Source of the DNA: an uncultured Sutterella sp.
GTDB lineage: Bacteria; Pseudomonadota; Gammaproteobacteria; Burkholderiales; Burkholderiaceae_F
DNA: 11,981 bases
Reading direction: 5' to 3'
Assembly (NCBI GenBank): GCA_905202595.1
Contig: CAJKSP010000057.1
Coordinates: 1 to 11,981 of the forward strand
Position 1 is the stretch's first letter. Every line of letters begins with the position of its first letter. Shown here piece by piece: positions 6,901-11,981 of this stretch. Both the position numbers and the translations under genes were made by a program. The notes under the pieces are model-generated. The model was not told where the DNA came from and searched no databases. It worked only from the letters and a program-made list of their open reading frames with translations.

Positions 6901-7447
6901 CAAGTGGGGCGTGCTCTCCAACTCGTTCCGCATCGCGAACGGCTCGGGCTCGCGCGTTGAAGCCGACTACGACAACCACGTCCTCGGCGCTTCGTTCGAA
7001 TTCGGCCGCAAGCTGACGAAGGACGATTCGCTCTGGTTCCTCGAGCCGCAGGCGCAGATTCAGCACATGATGATTACGGAAGCGTCCTACGGCACGAGTC
7101 AGGACACCCGCATTGATCAGGACAAGATCAACTCGACGATCACGCGCCTCGGCTTCCGCGTCGGCCGCAACTTCGGCGAAAAAGCCAGCGGCCTCTTCTA
7201 CGCGAAGGCGGACTGGCTGAAGGAATGGCACGGCCATCAGCAGATTGCGGTGACGGACATCACCACCGGCAACATGGCCGCCGACGCCTCGATCGACAAC
7301 AAGGGCAGCTGGTTCGACGTCGGCCTCGGCTTCCAGTCGCCCATCACCGATGAGACGTACTTCTTTGCCGATGCCGAATACGTCTTCGGCAACGACTTCG
7401 ACAACACCTGGAACTTCAACGCCGGCGTGCGCTGGATGTTCCGCTAA
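3992..7447 (+). CDS. Autotransporter (type Va) with pertactin-like passenger, poly-C tract at start
   Basis: This is a self-secreting surface protein of 1151 codons. Using the GTG at 3992, the order is as follows. Residues 1-24 are an odd acidic, Tyr-rich leader with four Pro from the C-tract. Residues 25-49 are a Sec signal peptide with its hydrophobic core at IKPLAAACLAAVFASA and a likely cut near Ala49. Residues 50 to about 850 are a Cys-free, Asn/Ser/Thr-rich beta-helix passenger. A pertactin-like passenger end (about 625-760) includes YWNVTGQSW at 648. A helical linker (AYWNAVEIDRLNKRL) follows, and a 12-strand barrel runs from about 881 to the end. The chain ends WMFR, one residue past the usual terminal Phe. 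The passenger is AT-rich (30% GC at 4681-4740) and the barrel GC-rich (78% at 6601-6660). The start is uncertain: ATG 4017 and 4026 are out of frame with the 12-C allele. The ligand is unknown. Confidence 0.85.
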   Translation: MREIIDSIYEYYDIDNYPPPPYTPRTSFVIKPLAAACLAAVFASAAAAADYSYTQDTELNSSLPQFSSLYIADKVNLTINNGTLYDSNVFGGENSSLTINISKNLTQGTGIYLASDNQSDYSIKVGTLTLNNLNSEDANNNKGVYVYSHQHLTVDANVIRITASNDGLYTGGTGNDGNPTKASLDFFAKDLIYIEAFGNDGSGLSNHGSSSINLIGIGRNESNNVSPEDITNLEENELKKLLTGTIIVNGSAIPEDSDLAAAVNKSNQNILLAGESIWINQIVDLNTKKITGQLNAINGLYNDNDNGVHDENGYINGSIEAIATNGVNIFGTNHAVYSSGGSIYIKAIDGDNEISSDSYALYATNHKQGNSGVTANSTVEIVGNNNTFTGLVAADASHSSQRRVDVSISSKQTATFSSQTAASSISETNTKTNANTTTSDISAIYATGGASIDVNASKIVIETKLPATTKDAGTEYRERAVWAKHGTIDLSGSELHISAQNGSLLLPNNPGAALVAGAAYDNAVSENDIGTIKATGLKTGTRIFGDLVAGQRGVIDFVLSQGNGTTVMTESGNVDLEESDEDITGNALAANGGVINLTLGSGVVWSGRADDYQDADSEGWNHDEIFTPEFSKDITKSGDVNVTLNGAYWNVTGQSWVTTLSGSGGTINLINSDSETGAASHALHVGTISGQHTFVLNLDDTNHALSDMLYIHAAAESGQTQVIAINSLKGLESMKNEDRIRFATVNVSDSVINFIGAETDQTEGAAAARTFVRDAGFFDVGFRIESETRKTDATVSENEDKAYDGGDTFDEDKSGSAYIDQYYDSDDAQNWYLVRDTSADKTSDAGEAVLATARAAYWNAVEIDRLNKRLGDARHADGGTEGFWVRVRNDRIGTSAGIGDFRSRNNMYQIGYDHTKLEDDGKRLFGAAFDYMDGDTSYKSVAGTGATDRFGVTAYMTWLGQDGWYYDLVGKWGVLSNSFRIANGSGSRVEADYDNHVLGASFEFGRKLTKDDSLWFLEPQAQIQHMMITEASYGTSQDTRIDQDKINSTITRLGFRVGRNFGEKASGLFYAKADWLKEWHGHQQIAVTDITTGNMAADASIDNKGSWFDVGLGFQSPITDETYFFADAEYVFGNDFDNTWNFNAGVRWMFR
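4042..4053 (+). repeat. Poly-C tract (12 C), predicted phase-variation site
   Basis: Twelve consecutive C lie inside the first codons of the autotransporter, just before the signal peptide. Long homopolymer runs at this position are classic sites of slipped-strand mispairing in surface-protein genes. Run length sets which upstream start is in frame. With 12 C, GTG 3992 reads through. With 10 or 13 C, ATG 4017 and ATG 4026 read through. With 11 C, the third frame meets TGA at 4018 and 4027 and has no start. An assembly error in run length is also possible. Confidence 0.8.
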
Positions 7448-7463
7448 GCCTTAAGCGGCAAGC

Positions 7464-7508
7464 GAAGACCGCCGGCAGCGCGCTCTGCACTGCCGGCGTC
7501 TTCTTTTT
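7464..7508 (+). terminator. Intrinsic terminator of the autotransporter gene
   Basis: GAAGAC and GCCGGCAG (7464-7478, with one extra C at 7470) pair with CTGCCGGC and GTCTTC (7490-7503) around an 11-base loop, followed by five T (7504-7508). It lies 17 bases after the stop codon. Confidence 0.85.
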
Positions 7509-7625
7509 CGAGCCTGCCGCACCGCCTCTGGGCGCGCAGAGCCTGCGCCGCTCTCTGCACCGCCTTTTGACCCAGCACCCTTCTTCTAGCCTTTTCCGCC
7601 TTTCTCGGCGCTGAGGACGCCGCAC

Positions 7626-7631
7626 TAGAAT
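7626..7631 (+). promoter_or_regulatory. Possible -10 box (TAGAAT) of the lipoprotein gene
   Basis: CTAGAAT lies about 100 bases before the lipoprotein start, after the autotransporter terminator. It is 5 of 6 to TATAAT. No clear -35 is seen, although TTGACC occurs further up at 7567-7572. Similar CTAGAxT words stand before 10917. Confidence 0.25.
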
Positions 7632-7729
7632 GGATCAAGGCTGCCGGCCGTCCCGGCAGTCCGACGCCCTGGCGGCGCGCCTCGCCCCTGCCCGGGCCCA
7701 GCGTTCCATCATTGCCGACAAGGAGAGCC

Positions 7730-8005
7730 ATGAGCCCCCGAATTCCCATGACCGCGCTTCTTTTTGCCGCCGGCTTTCTCGCCGCGGCGCTTCTTTCGGG
7801 CTGCGGCGAAGAAAAGCCGACGCCCGAAGCCTGCACGGCCGCTCACATCAAGGAAGTGGCCGACAAGGACGGCCTCGACAAGGCCAAGGCCCTGTCGAAG
7901 GCCTGCCTTGAAAAGGGCTACGACGATGCCATGGCGGGCATCAATGCCGCCGGCAATGCGCTGAAGGAAAAGCTCTTCGGCGAAAGCGAGCCTAAGAAGC
8001 CCTGA
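7730..8005 (+). CDS. Small lipoprotein, 91 residues
   Basis: I choose ATG 7730 because AAGGAG (7720-7725) stands directly before it; a TTG 18 bases earlier lacks such support. Residues 1-24 form a lipoprotein signal (Arg4, hydrophobic core LLFAAGFLAAALL) ending in the lipobox LSGC, with the lipidated Cys at 25. The next residue is Gly, not Asp, which favours outer-membrane sorting. The mature part of 67 residues is rich in Ala, Lys and Glu and predicted helical, with two further Cys (35 and 59) that could form a disulfide between two helices. It belongs to no family I recognise. It stands between a terminator and the amidohydrolase gene; an inverted repeat (8040-8070) follows it. Its role is unknown; the lipoprotein call itself is firm. 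Confidence 0.8.
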   Translation: MSPRIPMTALLFAAGFLAAALLSGCGEEKPTPEACTAAHIKEVADKDGLDKAKALSKACLEKGYDDAMAGINAAGNALKEKLFGESEPKKP

Positions 8006-8039
8006 CCTGCTTCAGAGAGACCGCGAGAACACCAGAGAG

Positions 8040-8070
8040 CGGGGGCGCGCCGACCTGGCGAGCGCCCCCG
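8040..8070 (+). other. GC-rich hairpin between lipoprotein and amidohydrolase genes
   Basis: CGGGGGCGC (8040-8048) and GCGCCCCCG (8062-8070) form a perfect 9-base inverted repeat with a 13-base loop. No T-run follows, so it is at best a weak terminator. It may instead stabilise or process a shared transcript. Confidence 0.55.
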
Positions 8071-8096
8071 TTGCAACCATGAAGGAGATGTCACCA

Positions 8097-9377
8097 ATGC
8101 CGTTCAACCGCGAATCCTGCCTCAAAGAGATGTTGGAGACACGACGCACGATCCACAAGCGTCCGGAAGAAGGCTGGACCGAATTTGAGACCACCTGGCT
8201 GGTGGCGAGCCGCCTGCGCGCGCTCGGCATCAAGACGCTGACGGGCAAGGCCGTCATCGACGAAAAGGCCGTGATGGGGCGCGATCCGAAGCTCGTCGCT
8301 CAGGCGATCGAGCGCGCTGAAGCGCACGGCGTGCCCGCCGCCTTCATTGAGGAGACAGGCGGCTACACCGGCTGCGTCGGCATCATCGACACGGGCCGTC
8401 CCGGTCCCGTCACGGCGCTGCGCTGCGACATGGACTGCGTGCTCGTCGACGAATCCGAGAGCTGCGAAGGCGCCGCGGGCGGCTTTCGCTCCGAGCGCCC
8501 GGGCTTCATGCACGCCTGCGGCCACGACGGCCACACGTCCGTAGGGCTCGCCGTCGCGCGCTGGCTCATGGCGGTCAAGGATGAAATCCCGCTCAAGGGC
8601 GTGATCAAGCTCATCTTCCAGCCTGCAGAGGAAGGCGTGCGCGGCGCGGGTCCGATTGCCGCATCGGGCATTCTCGACGACGTCGACCACATCATCGGCG
8701 GCCACATCGGCACCTTTGCGCACCTCGGCGAAGTCGGCCTCTGCGAAGGGGGCTTCCTTGCCTCCACGAAGCTCGACGTTCATTTCGAGGGCGTCCCGTC
8801 TCATGCGGGCTCCGATCCGCAGAAGGGCCGCAGCGCCCTCATGGCCGCCTGCGCCGCCGCCATGATGATGCAGGGCATTCCCCGCCACGGCGAAGGCGCC
8901 ACGCGCATTTCGATCGGCCGCCTCAATGCGGGCGAAGGCCGCAACGTCACGCCCGTGCATGCGGACATGCAGCTCGAGGTGCGCGGCGAAACGGCAGAAA
9001 TCAACCGCTACATGGTCGAGTGCGTGAAGCGCATCGTTGAAGGCACCGAAGCCTGCTACGACGTCAAGGGCACGCTCGTGAAGGCAGGCGAAGCGACGAC
9101 GCTGCGGCGCTGCCCCGCGATGATCGATGCGCTTGAGGAAGCGGCCAAGTCGGTGCCGGGCGTGACGAAGGTCTTCCGCACGAGCCGCAATTCGGGCTCC
9201 GAAGACTTCACGCTGCTCCTCGAGCGCGTCTGCGAGCGCGGCGGCGACGGCGCCTTCTTCCTTTACGGCTGCAACCATCACGGCCATCACCGTGCGGACT
9301 TCGAAATCCAAGACGAGCAGAGCCTGCCGATCGGATTCGACGTCTTCTGCAGCATTGTGAAGAAGCTCAACGGCTGA
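8097..9377 (+). CDS. abgA: AbgA-like M20D metallo-amidohydrolase
   Basis: This 426-residue cytoplasmic dizinc/dimanganese-type hydrolase cleaves amide bonds of N-acyl or N-aroyl amino acids. It resembles AbgA, the p-aminobenzoyl-glutamate hydrolase subunit of E. coli (about 436 residues). Shared features are RRTIHKRPEEGWTEF near the start, IDTGRPGPVTALRCDMD, HACGHDGH (139-146), VIKLIFQPAEEG (Glu178-Glu179), HIGT (His203) and the C-terminal NHHGHH (393-398). By homology the metal ligands include Cys141, His143, Glu179, His203 and a C-terminal His. I choose ATG 8097: AAGGAG at 8082-8087 lies nine bases before it, and the earlier ATG 8079 would place that site inside the gene. AbgB, the usual partner, is absent from the window. 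The next gene is an MFS transporter, so substrate uptake and cleavage may be coupled. The exact substrate is uncertain. Confidence 0.8.
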   Translation: MPFNRESCLKEMLETRRTIHKRPEEGWTEFETTWLVASRLRALGIKTLTGKAVIDEKAVMGRDPKLVAQAIERAEAHGVPAAFIEETGGYTGCVGIIDTGRPGPVTALRCDMDCVLVDESESCEGAAGGFRSERPGFMHACGHDGHTSVGLAVARWLMAVKDEIPLKGVIKLIFQPAEEGVRGAGPIAASGILDDVDHIIGGHIGTFAHLGEVGLCEGGFLASTKLDVHFEGVPSHAGSDPQKGRSALMAACAAAMMMQGIPRHGEGATRISIGRLNAGEGRNVTPVHADMQLEVRGETAEINRYMVECVKRIVEGTEACYDVKGTLVKAGEATTLRRCPAMIDALEEAAKSVPGVTKVFRTSRNSGSEDFTLLLERVCERGGDGAFFLYGCNHHGHHRADFEIQDEQSLPIGFDVFCSIVKKLNG

Positions 9378-9390
9378 CCGCCGCTGATGC

Positions 9391-9489
9391 CGGGGGCCGG
9401 CGATCGGCCCCCGCTCCGCCGCCCGCGGCCGTGCGGGCGGCGCTGAAGCGCCCTTGTTTCTTTCCGCGGCCGATGCGCCTTCGGGCGCA
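9391..9489 (+). other. Three consecutive hairpins between amidohydrolase and MFS genes
   Basis: Hairpin 1 pairs CGGGGGCCG (9391-9399) with CGGCCCCCG (9405-9413). Hairpin 2 pairs CGCCGCCCGC (9417-9426) with GCGGGCGGCG (9433-9442). Hairpin 3 pairs TGCGCC (9474-9479) with GGCGCA (9484-9489) around a TTCG loop closed by C-G, the unusually stable UUCG tetraloop form. Hairpin 3 ends seven bases before the AGGAGGA ribosome binding sequence. None is followed by a T-run. Confidence 0.65.
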
Positions 9490-9507
9490 CAGGATCGAGG
9501 AGGACAT

Positions 9508-10797
9508 ATGGGCACGAAGACGGCGAATGCTGAGCAGGAGGCGCCTGCGGCTTCCGGCACCGATGTGCGCCGCCGCGTCTTCATTTCGCTCGCGAAGATC
9601 CTCCTTCTCTTCATCGTGCTGCATTCCTGCACGACGGGCCTTCGCTTCACGGCGACGCTCGATGCGCTCGGCCACGACGCCACGTCCTTTGAAGTGGGCT
9701 GCATGCTCGCGTGCGTGTCGCTCGTCCCGGCGCTCTGCTCCATTGCGGCGGGCCGCTGGCTTGACCGCGTCGGCCCGAGGCGCCCGCTGATGCTTGCAGC
9801 CGCCTGCGCCATGACGGCGGGCGGCGGAAAGCTCCTGCTGCCGACGTCTTTCGCGGGACTCTGGACTCTCTTTGCCGCCTGCCTCCTCGTGGGGCTCGGC
9901 TTCATGCTCATCAATACGCTCGTGCAGCGCCTTACTGGCGACGTCTCGACGCCGGAAACGCGGGCGCTCGCCTTTACGGTGCTTTCGATCGCCACTTCGG
10001 CGAGCGGCCTCGTCACGCCGGTCGCAACCGGATACGTGATCGAACATCTGGGCTACGCGGCCTACTACGCCTGGTGCCTCTGCGCGCCGCTCGCGGTCGC
10101 GGCCATTTCGCTTTTGCCCGCCTTCAGGCCCATTCTCGCCGGCGGCGGCGCCCGGCAGCGGGCCGGCGCAGCCGGTCAGAACAGCGCCGGCGGGCGCCGC
10201 AGCGCGCTCGACTTTCTGAAGATGCCGGCGCTCTCGACCGTGATCGCCGCAAGCGTCATCATTTCCGTCTCCTGGGAAGTCGGCAACCTCCTCATCCCGG
10301 TCTACTGCACGTCGGCCGGCCTCTCCCCCTCGGACGTGGGCTGGATTCTCGGAAGCTTCGCCGCGGCCACCTTCGCCGTGCGGCTCGTGATGCCGATGCT
10401 CATGAAGCACATGAAGGAATGGTGGATGATCTCGGGCGCCTTTCTCATCTCGGCGCTCGCCTTCGCAATCTTTCCCTTCTTCTCCTCCAAGCCCTCGCTC
10501 ATGGCCTGCGCCTTTCTGCTCGGCCTCGGGCTCGGCGCCTCGTTCCCCAACATGATGTCGCTCGTCTACCGCCTCGCACCCAAGGGCCGCGTGGGCGAAG
10601 CCATCGGCGTGCGGCTCATGCTCGTAAACGCGTCCAAGACGGGCTTCCCTGCCGTCATGGGCGCCGTCGGCAGCCTCATCGGCGCGGGCGCCGCGCTCTG
10701 GGGCCTGGCGCTCTTTGCGGCCGGCGGCTTTGCAATGGCTGTGCGGCGCGCGCACGTCATCTTCGAAGCGCTCGCGGCGCTCCATGACGAGAAGTGA
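9508..10797 (+). CDS. MFS transporter, 12 membrane helices
   Basis: This 429-residue inner-membrane transporter belongs to the major facilitator superfamily. I choose ATG 9508, with AGGAGGA at 9498-9504; an upstream in-frame extension has no such site. After a soluble N-terminus of about 25 residues come two six-helix halves joined by a Gly/Ala/Arg-rich cytoplasmic loop (GGGARQRAGAAGQNSAGG). The loop between helices 2 and 3 carries GRWLDRVGPRRP, a good match to MFS motif A (GxLaDrxGrkr). Helix 10 contains GLGLGASFPNMMSLVY, typical of sugar or drug:proton antiporter-like members. The gene follows the AbgA-like hydrolase by 130 bases, so it may import that enzyme's substrate or export a product; E. 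coli uses the unrelated AbgT for this. Substrate and direction are inferred only. Confidence 0.85.
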   Translation: MGTKTANAEQEAPAASGTDVRRRVFISLAKILLLFIVLHSCTTGLRFTATLDALGHDATSFEVGCMLACVSLVPALCSIAAGRWLDRVGPRRPLMLAAACAMTAGGGKLLLPTSFAGLWTLFAACLLVGLGFMLINTLVQRLTGDVSTPETRALAFTVLSIATSASGLVTPVATGYVIEHLGYAAYYAWCLCAPLAVAAISLLPAFRPILAGGGARQRAGAAGQNSAGGRRSALDFLKMPALSTVIAASVIISVSWEVGNLLIPVYCTSAGLSPSDVGWILGSFAAATFAVRLVMPMLMKHMKEWWMISGAFLISALAFAIFPFFSSKPSLMACAFLLGLGLGASFPNMMSLVYRLAPKGRVGEAIGVRLMLVNASKTGFPAVMGAVGSLIGAGAALWGLALFAAGGFAMAVRRAHVIFEALAALHDEK

Positions 10798-10888
10798 GCT
10801 CCCCTGAGGCGGAGCGGCCGCGGTCTGCTAGAGTTTCTTCCGTCCGGCCTCTCCCGAGCGGGCCTGCGCCGGCGCTGCCCGAGACCCC

Positions 10889-10894
10889 TAGACT
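10889..10894 (+). promoter_or_regulatory. Possible -10 box (TAGACT) before the last gene
   Basis: CTAGACT stands 23 bases before ATG 10917, and CTAGAGT (10828-10834) lies further up. A start from the nearer box would leave a leader of about 16 bases with no visible ribosome binding site. No -35 is recognised. Confidence 0.2.
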
Positions 10895-10916
10895 GCCCGA
10901 CGCCCTTCCCCCTGCC

Positions 10917-11981
10917 ATGAATGAAGCTCTAGAAACTGCCGGCCTGCGCGCCGTACTTGATCAAGCGTCGCCTGAAGCCGCGCCGCATGCGCTGCCCGAC
11001 GAAGCGGCCGCTGCGGCGGCGAACGCCCCGCAGCGCGGCGATCAGCCCGAAGAGCGCGCCGCCGTGCGGCGATTCTTCGCCTTTGCGGCTCAATTCGCCG
11101 CGCTGCGCTCGAAGCCCCTCGCCACGCTTGCCGACTGCCGGGGGCATCTTTTTCTCGACGAAATCGACGGAACGCTCCCGGGCGTGCGCCTCGGCGGCGC
11201 CGGCGCGGACATCGTGCTCGAAGTGCGCCGCACAGCGCCGCCGCCCTGTCCGATCCCGCCCGAAGCGGTGAAGCCGATGCTCGGCGCCGGCTGGGACGAC
11301 CCGTCGCAGCCGCTTAAAAAGAAGCGCCGCCGATTGGCGCCTGCTGCCGGCATGAAGCCCTCCGCTCCAGAAGAAGCCGCTGAGAACGCCGCCGAGGCTT
11401 GGCAGGCCTTTGCCAAGCGCCGCGACGCCTGGGCCGAAGGCGCAAGGCGCACGGCTGCAGCCTTCGAGCTCTTTGAACGCCTCCACAGCTGGAAGAGCCG
11501 GCTTGAGAAGGCGGGCTCCGCCGAAGCGTGCTTTCTTGCCAACGGCTTCTGCGTCGGCTCGGGCTCAGGCTTTCCGCTGCTCTTCAAGCGCGCGCAGATC
11601 CGCTTTGACGAAGCGGGCGAACGGATTGCCGTCGCACTCTGCACGGCCGAGCCCATGGCGTTTCGAAGCGACGCGCTCGCGGCGCTCGACCGCACCGCTG
11701 ACGCGGACGCAAGCTCGCGCGCAAAGAAGACAGCCGCAGATAAGGCGCGCTCGGATGCGGACGACGCCGAACCCTACAGCCGCGAAGCCGCAGCGGCCTT
11801 TGCCGATGCCGTCGCCGCGGCCGAACCCGATCTGCTTTCCCGCGAGGATGCAGGCGCCATGCTGCAGCGCCTCGCGATGGCGCTTTCGCCGCGATGCCGC
11901 TACGCCGAAGCGGGAGACCGCCTCGGCGCGGGAGACGAGTCGCCCGCGGGCGAAGCGCGGCGCGCGGCGGCTTTTGCCGCC
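10917..11981 (+). CDS. Large AAA/SF1-helicase-like protein, N-terminal part (runs off the window)
   Basis: At least 355 codons from ATG 10917, open to the window end. No ATPase motif is visible in the part present. The order of motifs recalls the leader domain of large AAA_11/AAA_12 (SF1-helicase-like) proteins. These are VRRFFAFAAQFAALRSKPL, then HLFLDEI, then a Pro-rich LEVRRTAPPPCPIPPEAV (about residues 100-117), then WDDPSQP, then a helical stretch (AWQAFAKRRDAWAEGARR), then FELFERLH, and finally FPLLFKRAQIRFDEAGERIAV. In that family the last block reads like HPLLxxRVELxFDP. A basic KKKRRR follows WDDPSQP. No ribosome binding site is seen before the ATG. The N-terminal 45 residues are Ala/Glu-rich and low complexity. 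The coding call is firm; the family rests on motif resemblance from memory and needs the downstream sequence. Confidence 0.6.
   Translation, partial: MNEALETAGLRAVLDQASPEAAPHALPDEAAAAAANAPQRGDQPEERAAVRRFFAFAAQFAALRSKPLATLADCRGHLFLDEIDGTLPGVRLGGAGADIVLEVRRTAPPPCPIPPEAVKPMLGAGWDDPSQPLKKKRRRLAPAAGMKPSAPEEAAENAAEAWQAFAKRRDAWAEGARRTAAAFELFERLHSWKSRLEKAGSAEACFLANGFCVGSGSGFPLLFKRAQIRFDEAGERIAVALCTAEPMAFRSDALAALDRTADADASSRAKKTAADKARSDADDAEPYSREAAAAFADAVAAAEPDLLSREDAGAMLQRLAMALSPRCRYAEAGDRLGAGDESPAGEARRAAAFAA

Noticed and set aside
6233..7237. 334-codon minus-strand ORF opposite the barrel domain
   Set aside because: Val/Ala/Glu-rich shadow; the plus strand has the autotransporter barrel.
8091..10016. 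641-codon minus-strand ORF opposite the amidohydrolase and MFS genes
   Set aside because: It spans two well-supported plus-strand genes and their spacer; composition is that of an antisense shadow.
9367..10785. 472-codon minus-strand ORF opposite the MFS gene
   Set aside because: Low-complexity Arg/Glu/Ala product; the plus strand encodes 12 helices and MFS motif A.
10929..11486. Minus-strand ORF opposite the last gene
   Set aside because: Arg/Gly-rich shadow; the plus-strand frame is open for 355 codons with helicase-leader-like motifs.
1..11981. tRNA, rRNA, CRISPR array or complete insertion sequence
   Set aside because: None was recognised by eye on either strand; no regularly spaced repeats and no transposase with a catalytic domain were seen.

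Overview
The window is GC-rich bacterial DNA with one AT-rich island. The YbhFSR-type exporter genes, the M20D amidohydrolase and the large classical autotransporter point to a Gram-negative proteobacterium. The overall look suggests a Sutterellaceae-like betaproteobacterium of the gut (Sutterella, Parasutterella and relatives). That placement is inferred from memory of the gene style and was not tested.

Layout, left to right. Positions 1-2645 (+) are the end of an ABC-2 exporter operon: the C-terminus of a YbhF-type ATPase, then YbhS-type and YbhR-type permeases, tightly packed (ATGA overlap, then a 13-base gap). Positions 2710-3866 carry minus-strand signals. Reading leftward these are a decayed ORF fragment, a good intrinsic terminator, a TTGAAA-N17-CATATT promoter, a 32-codon mini-ORF whose ribosome binding site lies in a hairpin, two more strong hairpins (one with 22-base arms), and a 147-codon protein made of two similar helix-turn-helix units with no catalytic domain. 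Positions 3867-7508 (+) hold an AT-rich promoter region and a 1151-codon autotransporter. Its first codons contain a run of 12 C, followed by a signal peptide, an AT-rich passenger, a pertactin-like passenger end and a GC-rich beta-barrel, closed by a strong terminator. Positions 7730-8005 encode a small lipoprotein. Positions 8097-10797 hold an AbgA-like amidohydrolase and a 12-helix MFS transporter, separated by three back-to-back hairpins. From 10917 to the window end is the N-terminal part of a protein resembling the leader domain of large AAA/SF1-helicase-like proteins.

How the parts may work together. The exporter proteins form one inner-membrane efflux complex. The amidohydrolase and MFS protein plausibly form an uptake-and-cleavage pair. 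The autotransporter is the best candidate for an unusual system. Upstream start codons lie in different frames, so changes in the C-tract length would switch between a GTG-started form (12 C, as here), an ATG-started form (10 or 13 C) and no product (11 C). This predicts a phase-variable surface protein. The neighbouring minus-strand locus, with its structured leader and double-HTH protein, is the second item I do not recognise.
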